14,157 bases of DNA from the NCBI GenBank assembly GCA_036568605.1, contig DATCSE010000451.1, forward strand, positions 1 through 14,157, given 5' to 3'. The DNA is from DATCSE01 sp036568605 (GTDB taxonomy: Bacteria > Pseudomonadota > Gammaproteobacteria > Burkholderiales > Burkholderiaceae_C). This document shows, piece after piece, positions 1 to 7,984 of this stretch (position 1 is its first letter; each line of letters opens with the position of its first letter). The position numbers and the translations under genes were made by a program. The notes below the pieces were generated by a model that made no database searches, was not told the DNA's origin, and worked only from the letters and a program-made list of their open reading frames with translations.

Positions 1-725
1 TGCTGCCTGTCATCGTGCCGGTGATCGTCGGCCTCGTGCTCGGCCCGGCCGCGCTCGGGGGCCTGCTGATGGGCACCATCGTCACCGGCCTGTTCGTCGC
101 AATCAGCATGTGCACCGGCGGCGGCGCCTGGGACAACGCGAAGAAGTACATCGAAGACGGCCACCACGGCGGCAAGGGCAGCGATGCGCACAAGGCCGCG
201 GTCACCGGCGACACGGTCGGCGACCCGTACAAGGACACCGCCGGCCCGGCCGTGAACCCGCTGATCAAGATCATCAACATCGTCGCGTTGTTGATCGTCC
301 CGCTGCTGCCGGCCGGCATGGCCGCGAGCATGTCGGCCGGTTCGCAGCACGGCGCGGCCGCGGCGCCGGCCGCCGCGATCACGGCAACGGCTGCGGATGC
401 GGCGTCCTTCAAGGTCGAAAACGGTGTCGTCAAGTTTTACTTCGCGACCGGCAAGGCGGACGTCGCCGGCGGTGCAAACGACGCGCTCGGCGACGTGGCC
501 AAAGGCGTCGCGGGCGGCAAGAAAGCGGTCGTCAGCGGCTACACCGATGCGACTGGCGACGCCGCGAAGAACGAGGAACTCGCGAAGCAGCGCGCGGTCG
601 CGGTGCGCGACGCGCTGAAGACCGCCGGCGTCGCCGAGGACAAGATCGAGCTGAAGAAGCCCGAGGTGCTGACCGGCTCGGGCACGAATGCGGACGCGCG
701 ACGCGTCGAGGTTGCGCTGCAGTAA
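1..725 (+). CDS. hppA: Membrane-bound pyrophosphatase with C-terminal OmpA-like domain (3' end, partial)
   Basis: The reading frame is open from the window edge (first whole codon at 3), so the start and most of the membrane domain lie upstream. The visible part has a hydrophobic helix (about 15-108), the conserved H+/Na+-pyrophosphatase loop GGAWDNAKKYIE (about 117-153), the DTVGDPYKDTAGP segment and a last hydrophobic helix (about 258-340). Family members hydrolyse pyrophosphate and pump H+ or Na+ across the inner membrane. The ion cannot be told here because the deciding residues are upstream. An Ala/Pro linker follows, then an OmpA/MotB-type domain (about 409-722) with GYTDATG, NEELAKQRAVAVRDAL and DARRVEVAL. 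The Asp at 546-548 and Arg at 591-593 match the residues that bind diaminopimelate in OmpA domains. Ordinary pyrophosphatases end just after the last helix, so this is a fusion. The C terminus of the family is extracytoplasmic, which would place the added domain in the periplasm. Family assignment is secure; the anchoring role is inferred. Confidence 0.93.
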   Translation, partial: LPVIVPVIVGLVLGPAALGGLLMGTIVTGLFVAISMCTGGGAWDNAKKYIEDGHHGGKGSDAHKAAVTGDTVGDPYKDTAGPAVNPLIKIINIVALLIVPLLPAGMAASMSAGSQHGAAAAPAAAITATAADAASFKVENGVVKFYFATGKADVAGGANDALGDVAKGVAGGKKAVVSGYTDATGDAAKNEELAKQRAVAVRDALKTAGVAEDKIELKKPEVLTGSGTNADARRVEVALQ

Positions 726-741
726 CCACGGCGCTTCGTTC

Positions 742-3099
742 GTGAAGCGGCGGCGAGCGCTGCTGTACGGCGCGGCGCTGGCCGCAGCCGGCACGCGCGT
801 TCGAGCTGCGCCGCCCGCCTCGCCGCCACCGGCATCGTCGGCGGCGCCCGAATCGACCTGGGCATTCCAGCCTGCGCCCGATGAGTTCCGACCCGACGCG
901 CTGCTAGACCTGCGGTCGCTGAACGAAGCGGTCGCCGGCGAGACCGGCTTCGTCCGGGTCGGGGCCAACGGCGACTTCGTGCGCGGCGACGGCCAGGCGA
1001 TCCGCTTCTGGGCCGTCAACACCGACGTCGCGCGCCGTCCGTTCGTGACCACGCCGCTCGGCCCCCGTAGCGCACCCGACCTCGCCCGGCACGCACGTTT
1101 CCTCGCGAAGCGCGGCGTCAACATGGTCCGACTGCACCGGCAGCTCAGCCCGGCGCTGGATGCGCACCCGAACGCCGCCTTCGGCGACATCGACGAGGTT
1201 GAACGCGACGGCATCTGGCGCACCGTCGCTGCGATGCGCCGGGAGGGTATCTACACGACGATCTCGCCGTATTGGGCCTCGACGCTGAAGCTCGCGCCCG
1301 CATGGGGCGTCGCCGGCGGCGCGCGGCAGCCGGCGTTCGGCCTGCTCTTCTACGACGAGATGCTGCAGGACGCGTACAAGTCCTGGCTGCTCCAGCTGTT
1401 CGCACCCCGCAATCCGTACACCGGCGTGCCGCTGGCCGATGATGCAAGCGTCGCGCTGATTCAGCTGCAGAACGAGGACAGCCTGCTGTTCTGGACCGTC
1501 GATGGCATCCAGGGCGCGCAGCGCGAGAAGATCGAGGCCCGCTTCGGCACGTTCCTCACGCGCAAGTACGGCTCGCTCGCGGTCGCGCTGCAGGCCTGGA
1601 ACGGCGACCACGCTCCGCGCGATGCGCCGCAGGCCGGCCGCATCGGGCTGCTGCCGCTCTCGGAGCTCACGCGCGGCCCAGCCGGACCCGGATCGCCCGG
1701 CGGCCTCATGGCCGCGTTGCGCGCCGGCATCGATTGGATGCGGCCCGGCGCCGGCGGCCACGAGAAACGCCGCGCCGACCAGGCCGAGTTCTACGCCCGC
1801 ACGATGTTCGACTTCAACCGGGCGATCGTGAAGTTCCTGCGCGAGGAAGTCGGCGCGAAGCAGCTGATCAATGCCGGCAACTGGAAGACCGCGAACAGCG
1901 CGCGGCTCAACGACCTCGAACGCTGGAGCTACACGGCGGCGCAGGTCGACGCGGTCAACGTCTACACCGGCGGGCTGCACGAAGGCGCGAGCAACGGCTG
2001 GGCGATCCTCCCGGGCGACCGCTACACCAACCAGAGCGTACTGCTCGATCCGCGCGCGCTGCCGGTCAACCTGCGCCAGACGGACGGCCGGCCGATGCTC
2101 GTCACCGAAGGCGGCTGGGTTCTGCCGAACGCCTATGCGAGCGAAGGGCCGTTCCTCGTCGCCGCGTACTCGTCGTTGAATGGCGTCGACGGCTACTGCT
2201 GGTTCTCGACGGGCGACGAAGGCTGGTCGCCGCCGCAGTCGGCCAACGGCTACGCGCCGTCGCAGCAGAAGTGGACCTTCGCGACGCCGGAGCTGCTCGG
2301 CACCTTCCCTGCGGCTGCGCTCGCCTACCGCCGCGGCGACCTGCGGCGCGGAACGCCGGTGCTGGTCGAGCGCCGCGCGACCGGCGACCTGTGGCAGCGC
2401 AAGCTGCCGCTCGTCGCCGAGGAACCGAGCTTCGACCCCAACCGCGACATGGTGCAGCCGGTGCGCACGACGCCCGGTGCGTCGACCGTGCCGCCCGAAG
2501 CCTTTCTGGTCGGGCCGGTCCAGGTGAGCTTCGAGGCCACGACAAGCGCAGCCGAGGTCCGCTCGAACGATCTCGCCGAGGCGCTGTCCGAACCCGGCGT
2601 GATCCGCGCGAACACCGGGCAGATCGCCTTGAACGCCGCGCAAGGCTTTTGCACGATCGACTCGCCGCTGACACAAGGCGTCGCCGCGCACTTCGGGCGC
2701 GCCGCGACGCACCAGCTCTCCGACGTGCGCTTCACGTCGCGCAACCGCTATGGCGCGGCGCTGGCGGTTTCGCTGGACGGCTTGCCGCTGCGCCGCTCGC
2801 GCCGCATCCTCGTCCAGTACGGCACGCAGAGCCGGCCCACCGGATGGAAGGAGGTGCCGGCGACGATCGGCCGCGAAGGCCAGCCTGGCGTGTCGGGTTA
2901 CGCGCTCGAGTCGTTCGGCACGGCGCCGTGGCAGGTGGTGCGGGCGCAACTCGAGGTCAGCGTGCACAACCCGGCCCTCACGACCGCTACCGTGCTTGAC
3001 ATGAACGGCATGGCCGTGTCCACCGTCGCGCTGAAGCGCTCTGGGACGCAGGTCGAGTTCAGCTTTCCCGAGTCGGCGATGTATGTCGTGCTGCGCTGA
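742..3099 (+). CDS. Exported glycoside-hydrolase-like protein (clan GH-A type barrel)
   Basis: 785 residues from GTG 742. This start is preferred over an ATG at 688 inside hppA because it gives a clean export signal: KRRRALLYGAALAAAG, then a likely cleavage after RVRA and a Pro/Ala-rich stretch. The twin arginine allows Tat export but is not a perfect Tat motif. No good Shine-Dalgarno is visible for either start. The N-terminal half looks like a TIM-barrel retaining glycosidase: an IRFWAVNTDVA strand, RGVNMVRLHR, then IQLQNEDSLLFW with Glu245 as candidate acid/base, and MLVTEGGW with Glu456 as candidate nucleophile. The more usual motif at the first site is NEP; here it is NED. The last 250 or so residues look beta-rich and may be accessory domains. 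The gene begins 16 bases after hppA and may be co-transcribed with it. Substrate is unknown; cellulase, mannanase and beta-galactosidase-like families are all possible. Confidence 0.72.
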   Translation: MKRRRALLYGAALAAAGTRVRAAPPASPPPASSAAPESTWAFQPAPDEFRPDALLDLRSLNEAVAGETGFVRVGANGDFVRGDGQAIRFWAVNTDVARRPFVTTPLGPRSAPDLARHARFLAKRGVNMVRLHRQLSPALDAHPNAAFGDIDEVERDGIWRTVAAMRREGIYTTISPYWASTLKLAPAWGVAGGARQPAFGLLFYDEMLQDAYKSWLLQLFAPRNPYTGVPLADDASVALIQLQNEDSLLFWTVDGIQGAQREKIEARFGTFLTRKYGSLAVALQAWNGDHAPRDAPQAGRIGLLPLSELTRGPAGPGSPGGLMAALRAGIDWMRPGAGGHEKRRADQAEFYARTMFDFNRAIVKFLREEVGAKQLINAGNWKTANSARLNDLERWSYTAAQVDAVNVYTGGLHEGASNGWAILPGDRYTNQSVLLDPRALPVNLRQTDGRPMLVTEGGWVLPNAYASEGPFLVAAYSSLNGVDGYCWFSTGDEGWSPPQSANGYAPSQQKWTFATPELLGTFPAAALAYRRGDLRRGTPVLVERRATGDLWQRKLPLVAEEPSFDPNRDMVQPVRTTPGASTVPPEAFLVGPVQVSFEATTSAAEVRSNDLAEALSEPGVIRANTGQIALNAAQGFCTIDSPLTQGVAAHFGRAATHQLSDVRFTSRNRYGAALAVSLDGLPLRRSRRILVQYGTQSRPTGWKEVPATIGREGQPGVSGYALESFGTAPWQVVRAQLEVSVHNPALTTATVLDMNGMAVSTVALKRSGTQVEFSFPESAMYVVLR

Positions 3100-3134
3100 A
3101 CCGGGCCGCATGGGTGCGCACTACGTTCGACCCC

Positions 3135-3140
3135 TATAAT
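3135..3140 (+). promoter_or_regulatory. -10 box of the tRNA-Pro promoter
   Basis: A perfect TATAAT lies 11 bases before the first base of the tRNA, which would start transcription about 5 bases upstream of the mature 5' end. No good -35 hexamer is seen at 16-18 base spacing (the sequence there is around TGGGTG/GGTGCG), so the -35 contribution is weak or absent. Confidence 0.6.
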
Positions 3141-3150
3141 GCGAAGTTCA

Positions 3151-3228
<78 letters not shown>

Positions 3229-3238
3229 TCGTTTCGAG

Positions 3239-3278
3239 AGCCCCGGAAGGTTACGGCCTTCCGGGGCTTCTTCGTTTC
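3239..3278 (+). terminator. Intrinsic terminator after tRNA-Pro
   Basis: A perfect 12-bp stem, AGCCCCGGAAGG (3239-3250) with CCTTCCGGGGCT (3257-3268), encloses the six-base loop TTACGG and is followed by the T-rich run TCTTCGTTT. It starts 10 bases after the tRNA CCA end and should end the tRNA transcript. It also insulates the glycosyltransferase gene, which then needs its own promoter in 3279-3382; none was recognised there. Confidence 0.9.
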
Positions 3279-3382
3279 GGGTCCAACGTCGGTCCGACGA
3301 CATCGAGCGGCCCCCTCCTACGTTGTTTGTATTCGCCGTCCGCTTCACGGGCAGCCGAGATGCGGTGCACCATGCGTTTACC

Positions 3383-4531
3383 ATGCGTATCGCCCAAGTT
3401 GCCCCGTTGATCGAGAGCGTGCCGCCCCAGCGTTATGGCGGTACCGAGCGCGTCGTTTCGTTCTTGAGCGAGGCCTTGATCGACCTCGGGCATGACGTCA
3501 CGCTGTACGCCAGCGGAGACTCCCAGACGCGTGCAAAGCTCGTCTCCGTCGTGCCGCGCCACTTGCGCGGCGAAGGGCGCGACAACGACTGGCCGATCTG
3601 GACCACCATGATGCTCGACCAGGTGTTCCGCGATGCGGAGCTTGGCGCTTTCGACGTGATCCATTTTCACGTCGACGCTCTGCACTACCCGCTCGCCCGG
3701 CGCTGCGCCACCCCCTCGGTCACGACGCTGCACGGCCGTCAGGACTTGCCGGGCCTTGCCGCGCTGTACCGGCAATTCGCCGACCTGCCGCTGGTGTCGA
3801 TCTCCGACAGCCAGCGCGAACCGCTGCCGGACGCGAACTGGCTAGCGACGATCCACCACGGGCTGCCGCTGAACCTCTACCGCTACCACCCGCAGGCCGA
3901 GAACTACTTCGCCTTCGTGGGCCGCATTTCGCCGGAGAAGCGGGTCGACCGGGCGATCGAGATCGCGATCGGCTGCAACGTGCCGCTGAAGATCGCGGCC
4001 AAGGTCGACGCCAACGATCGCGCCTACTTCGAGCAGCAGATCAGGCCGCTGCTGTCGCATCCGCTGATCGAATACCTGGGCGAGATCGGCGAAGAGAAGA
4101 AGAACGACTTCATCGGCCGTTCGCGTGCGCTGCTGTTCCCGATCGACTGGCCCGAGCCGTTCGGGCTGGTCGCGATCGAAGCCCTGGCCTGCGGGACACC
4201 GATCGTCGCCTATGCCTGCGGCTCGGTTCCCGAAATTCTGCGCCACGGCATCGACAGTTTCATTGTCCACGACCAGGAGCAGGCGATTGCGATGGCCCGC
4301 AACATCGGCCAGATCGCGCGTGCAGACTGCCGGGCATCGTTCGAGCAACGCTTCAGCGCCGCGACCATGGCGGCCCGCTACGTCGACGCCTACCGCGCGC
4401 TGAACCGTTGTCGTCCCTTCGATGCTGTCCAGGAGCTTTGGAATGGCCGACAAGATCCTCATCGGGAACAAGTGGTACGTCGCCGCCACCTCGGCGCGGA
4501 ACGAGCAGAGTCCGCAAGTCCTCAAGAATGA
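3383..4531 (+). CDS. GT4-family glycosyltransferase
   Basis: 382 residues. The start at ATG 3383 is chosen because MRIAQVAPLIESVPPQRYGGTERVV is the usual beginning of this family; upstream codons add a non-conserved extension. No strong Shine-Dalgarno is seen. The fold is GT-B: an N-terminal Rossmann half with the glycine-rich acceptor/donor loop (YGG at 18-20), then a nucleotide-sugar-binding half opening with FAFVGRISPEKRVDRAIEIA. The EX7E signature is present in PEPFGLVAIEALACGTP, with Glu258 and Glu266. This is a retaining, cytoplasmic transferase of the sucrose/trehalose/glycogen-synthase type; donor and acceptor cannot be read from sequence. The last 29 codons overlap the next gene and look unlike a conserved GT4 end. 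The partner is a debranching-type glucosidase, so a role in alpha-glucan or trehalose-like sugar metabolism is the best inference. Confidence 0.88.
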   Translation: MRIAQVAPLIESVPPQRYGGTERVVSFLSEALIDLGHDVTLYASGDSQTRAKLVSVVPRHLRGEGRDNDWPIWTTMMLDQVFRDAELGAFDVIHFHVDALHYPLARRCATPSVTTLHGRQDLPGLAALYRQFADLPLVSISDSQREPLPDANWLATIHHGLPLNLYRYHPQAENYFAFVGRISPEKRVDRAIEIAIGCNVPLKIAAKVDANDRAYFEQQIRPLLSHPLIEYLGEIGEEKKNDFIGRSRALLFPIDWPEPFGLVAIEALACGTPIVAYACGSVPEILRHGIDSFIVHDQEQAIAMARNIGQIARADCRASFEQRFSAATMAARYVDAYRALNRCRPFDAVQELWNGRQDPHREQVVRRRHLGAERAESASPQE

Positions 4532-6620
4532 CGAGACCTTCGTGATGTTCGACCACTTCGGGGACCTGCAGGTCCACGGGGTCGGCGACGAAGGTCTGTA
4601 TCACGAGGACACACGTTACCTCGCGTATCAGGAGCTGACCATCGACGGCGTGCGGCCGCTGTTCCTGGGCTCGTCGATCAAGGACAACAACAGCCTGCTG
4701 ATCATCGAACTGATGAACCCCGACCTGACCCGCGACGAGCGGGTCCAGGTCGCCAAGGGGACGGTCCACATCCTGCGCGCGAAGCTGCTGTGGCGCGGGG
4801 CCTGCTACGAGCACGTGCGCGTGACCAATCATGGACGCGAGACGTTCGAGGCGGATGTCTCGATCCACTTCGCGGCCGACTTCACCGATCTGTTCGAGGT
4901 GCGCGGCATGTCGCGCCCCCGGCGCGGCGAGCGGCTCGAGAGCGTGGTGGAGGCGTCCGCGGTGCAGTTGCGCTACCGTGGGCTCGACGGCCAGTCGCGC
5001 ACCACCCGGCTGCGCTTCGAGCCCGAGCCCAGCATGCTGGACGAACGCGAGGCGCGGTTCTGCATCCGCCTTCAGCCGGGGCATGAGGTGCACCTGTACT
5101 GCACCGTGAGTTGCGAACGTGAGGGCGCAGCGCCCGACCCTGCCGGTGCCGGCAACTACGACCAGGCACTGCGCCTCGCACAGGCCGAGCGTGGACGGAT
5201 GGCCGCGATGCGCTGCCAGATCGAGACCTCGAACCCGCTGGTGAATCTCTGGCTGGACCGCTCATTCAGCGATCTGACGATGCTGACGACGACGCTGACC
5301 AGCGGCCCCTATCCCTATGCGGGCGTTCCGTGGTACTCGACGACCTTCGGCCGCGACGGCATCCTGACCGCGCGCGCGATGCTGTGGACCGACCCGACGA
5401 TCGCGCGCGGCGTACTGGGCTTCCTCGCCGCCACGCAAGCCACCGAGCGCGACCCTGAGCGAGATGCCGAGCCGGGCAAGATCCTGCACGAGGCGCGGCG
5501 CTGCGAAATGGCCGCCACCCGCGAGATCCCGTTCGGCCGCTACTACGGCAGCGTCGATTCGACGCCGCTGTTCGTTGCGCTGGCCGGCGCGTATTACCAG
5601 CGCACCGGCGACCTGGCGTTCATACGCAGCATCTGGCCCCACGTGATCGCCGCGTTGGAGTGGATAGACCGCGACGGCGACATCGACCGCGACGGCTTCG
5701 TCGAATACGCCCGGCGCAGCCGCGAAGGCCTGGTCCAACAGGGTTGGAAGGACTCGCAGGACTCCGTCTTCCATGCCGACGGCACGCTCGCGCAGGCGCC
5801 GATCGCGCTGTGCGAGGTCCAGGGCTACGTCTACGAAGCCAAGCTGCTCGCGGCCGAGCTGGCCCATCACCTGGGCGACGAGCCGCTGGCGACGCGGCTG
5901 CGTTTCGCTGCCGAAGACCTGAAGCGCAACTTCGTGCAGCAGTTCTGGTGCGACGACCTGGGCAGCTATGCGATCGCGCTGGACGGTGCGAAGCAGCCGT
6001 GCCGGGTGGCCGCATCGAACGCTGGTCATGCGCTGTGGAGCGGCATTGCGACGCCGCAGCACGCGCGACAGATCGTCGACCTGCTGATGAGCGAACGTTT
6101 CTTCAGCGGCTGGGGCATTCGCACGATCGCGCGCGGCGAGCCCCGCTACAACCCGATGTCGTATCACAACGGCTCGATCTGGCCGCATGACAACGCCATC
6201 ATCGCCGCCGGGATGGCTCGCTATGGCCACACGAAAGAAGCCATGCGCATCCTCGGCGCGATGTTCGACTCCAGCCTGTACTTCGAACACTACCGGCTTC
6301 CGGAGCTGTTCTGCGGATTCCCGCGGCGCCCCGGCGAAGGCCCGACGCTGTACCCGGTGGCCTGCTCACCGCAGGCCTGGGCCGCGGCCGCGGTGTTCGG
6401 CGTCCTGCAGTCCTGCCTGGGGCTCAACTTCGAGCCGGTCAAGCCCAAGGTCGCGATGACAGCGCCGCACCTGCCGGAGTTCATCCAGTGGATGCGGATC
6501 AGCCGGCTCAACGTGCGCGAGCACAGCCTGGACGTGATGCTGCAGCGCTATCGCAACAACGTGGGCGTCGAGGTCACGCAGCGCAGCGGAGCCCTGGATG
6601 TCGTGATCGAACTGCAGTAG
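4443..6620 (+). CDS. Amylo-alpha-1,6-glucosidase / glycogen debranching-type enzyme
   Basis: 725 residues. ATG 4443 has AGGAG at 4431-4435, seven bases upstream, which decides this start over an upstream one at 4422. The N-terminal region (about 1-200) is the beta-rich debranching-enzyme N domain: FVMFDHFGDLQVHG, GLYHEDTRYLAYQEL, FLGSSIKDNN. An alpha/alpha-barrel glycosidase domain (about 270-700) follows with WYSTTFGRDGI, GWKDSQDS (434-440) and YHNGSIWPHDNAII (from 574), all typical of the bacterial amylo-alpha-1,6-glucosidase family. The expected reaction is hydrolysis of alpha-1,6 branch linkages or related alpha-glucosides in the cytoplasm; no signal peptide is seen. The gene overlaps the glycosyltransferase by 89 bases, pointing to translational coupling in a two-gene operon. 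Exact substrate is uncertain: members of this family near GT4 genes are rarely characterised. Confidence 0.9.
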   Translation: MADKILIGNKWYVAATSARNEQSPQVLKNDETFVMFDHFGDLQVHGVGDEGLYHEDTRYLAYQELTIDGVRPLFLGSSIKDNNSLLIIELMNPDLTRDERVQVAKGTVHILRAKLLWRGACYEHVRVTNHGRETFEADVSIHFAADFTDLFEVRGMSRPRRGERLESVVEASAVQLRYRGLDGQSRTTRLRFEPEPSMLDEREARFCIRLQPGHEVHLYCTVSCEREGAAPDPAGAGNYDQALRLAQAERGRMAAMRCQIETSNPLVNLWLDRSFSDLTMLTTTLTSGPYPYAGVPWYSTTFGRDGILTARAMLWTDPTIARGVLGFLAATQATERDPERDAEPGKILHEARRCEMAATREIPFGRYYGSVDSTPLFVALAGAYYQRTGDLAFIRSIWPHVIAALEWIDRDGDIDRDGFVEYARRSREGLVQQGWKDSQDSVFHADGTLAQAPIALCEVQGYVYEAKLLAAELAHHLGDEPLATRLRFAAEDLKRNFVQQFWCDDLGSYAIALDGAKQPCRVAASNAGHALWSGIATPQHARQIVDLLMSERFFSGWGIRTIARGEPRYNPMSYHNGSIWPHDNAIIAAGMARYGHTKEAMRILGAMFDSSLYFEHYRLPELFCGFPRRPGEGPTLYPVACSPQAWAAAAVFGVLQSCLGLNFEPVKPKVAMTAPHLPEFIQWMRISRLNVREHSLDVMLQRYRNNVGVEVTQRSGALDVVIELQ

Positions 6621-6739
6621 CGCTGGCATCCGACCGATTGCTTCCCCGAAGCCGAAACGCAGTCGAGGCGCAGTCCGACAGACGACGAACGAGCGGTCGC
6701 GCAGATTGGGGCCCTCCACGTTCGACAGGAGAGCACCCG

Positions 6740-6889
6740 ATGATCCGCAAACTCGCCTCCGGCCAATACCGCCTCTACTCGCGCAAGATCGATCCGAAGA
6801 CCGGCAAGCGGCGCAACCTGGGCACGTTCGGTTCGCGCGAGGCCGCGTTGAAGCACGAGCGGGAGGTTCAGTTCTTCAAACGGCATTGA
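6740..6889 (+). CDS. Small basic protein resembling an integrase arm-type DNA-binding domain
   Basis: 49 residues from ATG 6740, with AGGAGAG at 6727-6733 six bases upstream, which supports real translation. The protein is very basic and reads as two or three short beta strands (QYRLYSRKID, KRRNLGTF) joined by a PKTGK turn, then a helix (SREAALKHEREVQFFKRH). This strand-turn-strand-helix order, with the GTF-S-REAA junction, resembles the arm-site binding domain at the N terminus of tyrosine recombinases, but nothing follows it. I recall similar stand-alone 50-residue proteins in proteobacteria, often annotated as hypothetical. It lies 33 bases before the topoisomerase IB gene and is probably co-transcribed with it, so DNA binding beside a strand-passing enzyme is plausible. 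Function is inferred from shape only. Confidence 0.75.
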   Translation: MIRKLASGQYRLYSRKIDPKTGKRRNLGTFGSREAALKHEREVQFFKRH

Positions 6890-6922
6890 CGAAACCACCG
6901 GACGCGCCTTTCGGGACTCGTC

Positions 6923-7978
6923 ATGAACGCGCCCGAACAACCGCAGCGCCCTGTCCGGCTCGTCAGGGTCAGCGATCGCACGCCGGGCATCTGCAGGCTG
7001 CGACGCGGCCGCGGCTTCAGCTATCGCGACGCCCGCGGCCGACGCCTGACGGACGATGCCGAGTTGCGCCGCATCCGCTCGCTGGCGATCCCGCCGGCTT
7101 ACACGAATGTCTGGATCTGCGCGAGGTCCGACGGCCATCTGCAGGCCACCGGCTTCGATGCACGCGGCCGCAAGCAATACCGCTATCACGCGCACTGGAG
7201 ACTGCAGCGCGATGCCCGCAAGTTCGATCGCTTGATCGAATTCGCCTTAGCTCTGCCGCGCATACGAGCGCGCGTGGCACGCGAACTCGCCCGGGCCGAC
7301 GGACCCGAACTCTCGCGCGACGTCGTGCTAGCGGCCGTCGTCCGGCTGCTGGATACGACGCTCAGCCGCGTGGGCAACGACGAGTACGCACGCGAGAATA
7401 ATTCCTTTGGCTTGACGACGCTGCAGAACCGGCACGCGGACATTCGCCAGGATTGTGTGCGGCTTCGCTTCCGCGGCAAGAGCGGCGTGTTGCACGACGC
7501 GACGGTGAAGGACCGGCGCATCGCCCGCCTTGTGGGGCGCTGCCGGAATCTGCCCGGAGCCGACCTGTTCCAGTATGTCGATTCGGACGCAGTACGAGCG
7601 ATTACGTCAGCGGACGTCAACGATTTTCTCCGCGAGGCCGGCGGCGCCGACGTCAGCGCGAAGGACTTTCGTACCTGGCATGCGAGCGTCAAGGCCTTCG
7701 AGCTGGCTTGCAAGGAGCTCTCGCAACGCGACCCGTCGAACGGACGCAATCGCAACGCCCGCCGCGGCTGCGTGCAGCGCGTTCTCGGCGAGGTGGCGAG
7801 CCGGCTCGGTAACACCCCAGCGGTCTGCCGCAAATCGTATGTGCACCCGCTCGTGCTGAGCCTGTTGAACGATGAGGAGCCGCCCGCCTTGCCGCCGGCG
7901 TCGCACCAGCGCGCGGGCTTGCGGCGCAGCGAGGCCCGCTTTCTGGCCTTTCTGGAAAGCGCTGCGGCCGCCGATTGA
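6923..7978 (+). CDS. DNA topoisomerase IB (poxvirus/eukaryote type)
   Basis: 351 residues, close to the usual bacterial length. It relaxes supercoils through a 3'-phosphotyrosyl intermediate. The N-terminal domain includes FSYRDARGRRL and IPPAYTNVWI, and QYRYHAHWR marks the start of the catalytic part. All five active-site positions can be placed: Arg149 in SRVGNDEYARENNSFGLTTL, Lys186 in FRGKSG, Arg250 in KDFRTWHA, Asn297 in LGNTPAVCRKSY and the nucleophile Tyr306. Asn in place of the poxvirus His is known for bacterial members such as the Deinococcus enzyme. The start at ATG 6923 is reasonable although no clear Shine-Dalgarno is seen. It follows the small Arm-like gene. The stop is 6 bases from the stop of the converging merR gene. 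The gene is an accessory topoisomerase rather than the essential TopA. Confidence 0.95.
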   Translation: MNAPEQPQRPVRLVRVSDRTPGICRLRRGRGFSYRDARGRRLTDDAELRRIRSLAIPPAYTNVWICARSDGHLQATGFDARGRKQYRYHAHWRLQRDARKFDRLIEFALALPRIRARVARELARADGPELSRDVVLAAVVRLLDTTLSRVGNDEYARENNSFGLTTLQNRHADIRQDCVRLRFRGKSGVLHDATVKDRRIARLVGRCRNLPGADLFQYVDSDAVRAITSADVNDFLREAGGADVSAKDFRTWHASVKAFELACKELSQRDPSNGRNRNARRGCVQRVLGEVASRLGNTPAVCRKSYVHPLVLSLLNDEEPPALPPASHQRAGLRRSEARFLAFLESAAAAD

Positions 7979-7984
7979 TGCCGC

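Noticed and set aside
688..741. Upstream ATG (688) as start of the glycoside-hydrolase gene
   Set aside because: It would place 18 residues ahead of the signal peptide and overlap the hppA end without a ribosome site; GTG 742 gives a normal export signal.
904..3111. Long minus-strand frame (735 codons) opposite the glycoside-hydrolase gene
   Set aside because: Arg/Ala/Val-rich shadow frame typical of high-G+C DNA, with no recognisable domain; the plus strand has a signal peptide and enzyme motifs.
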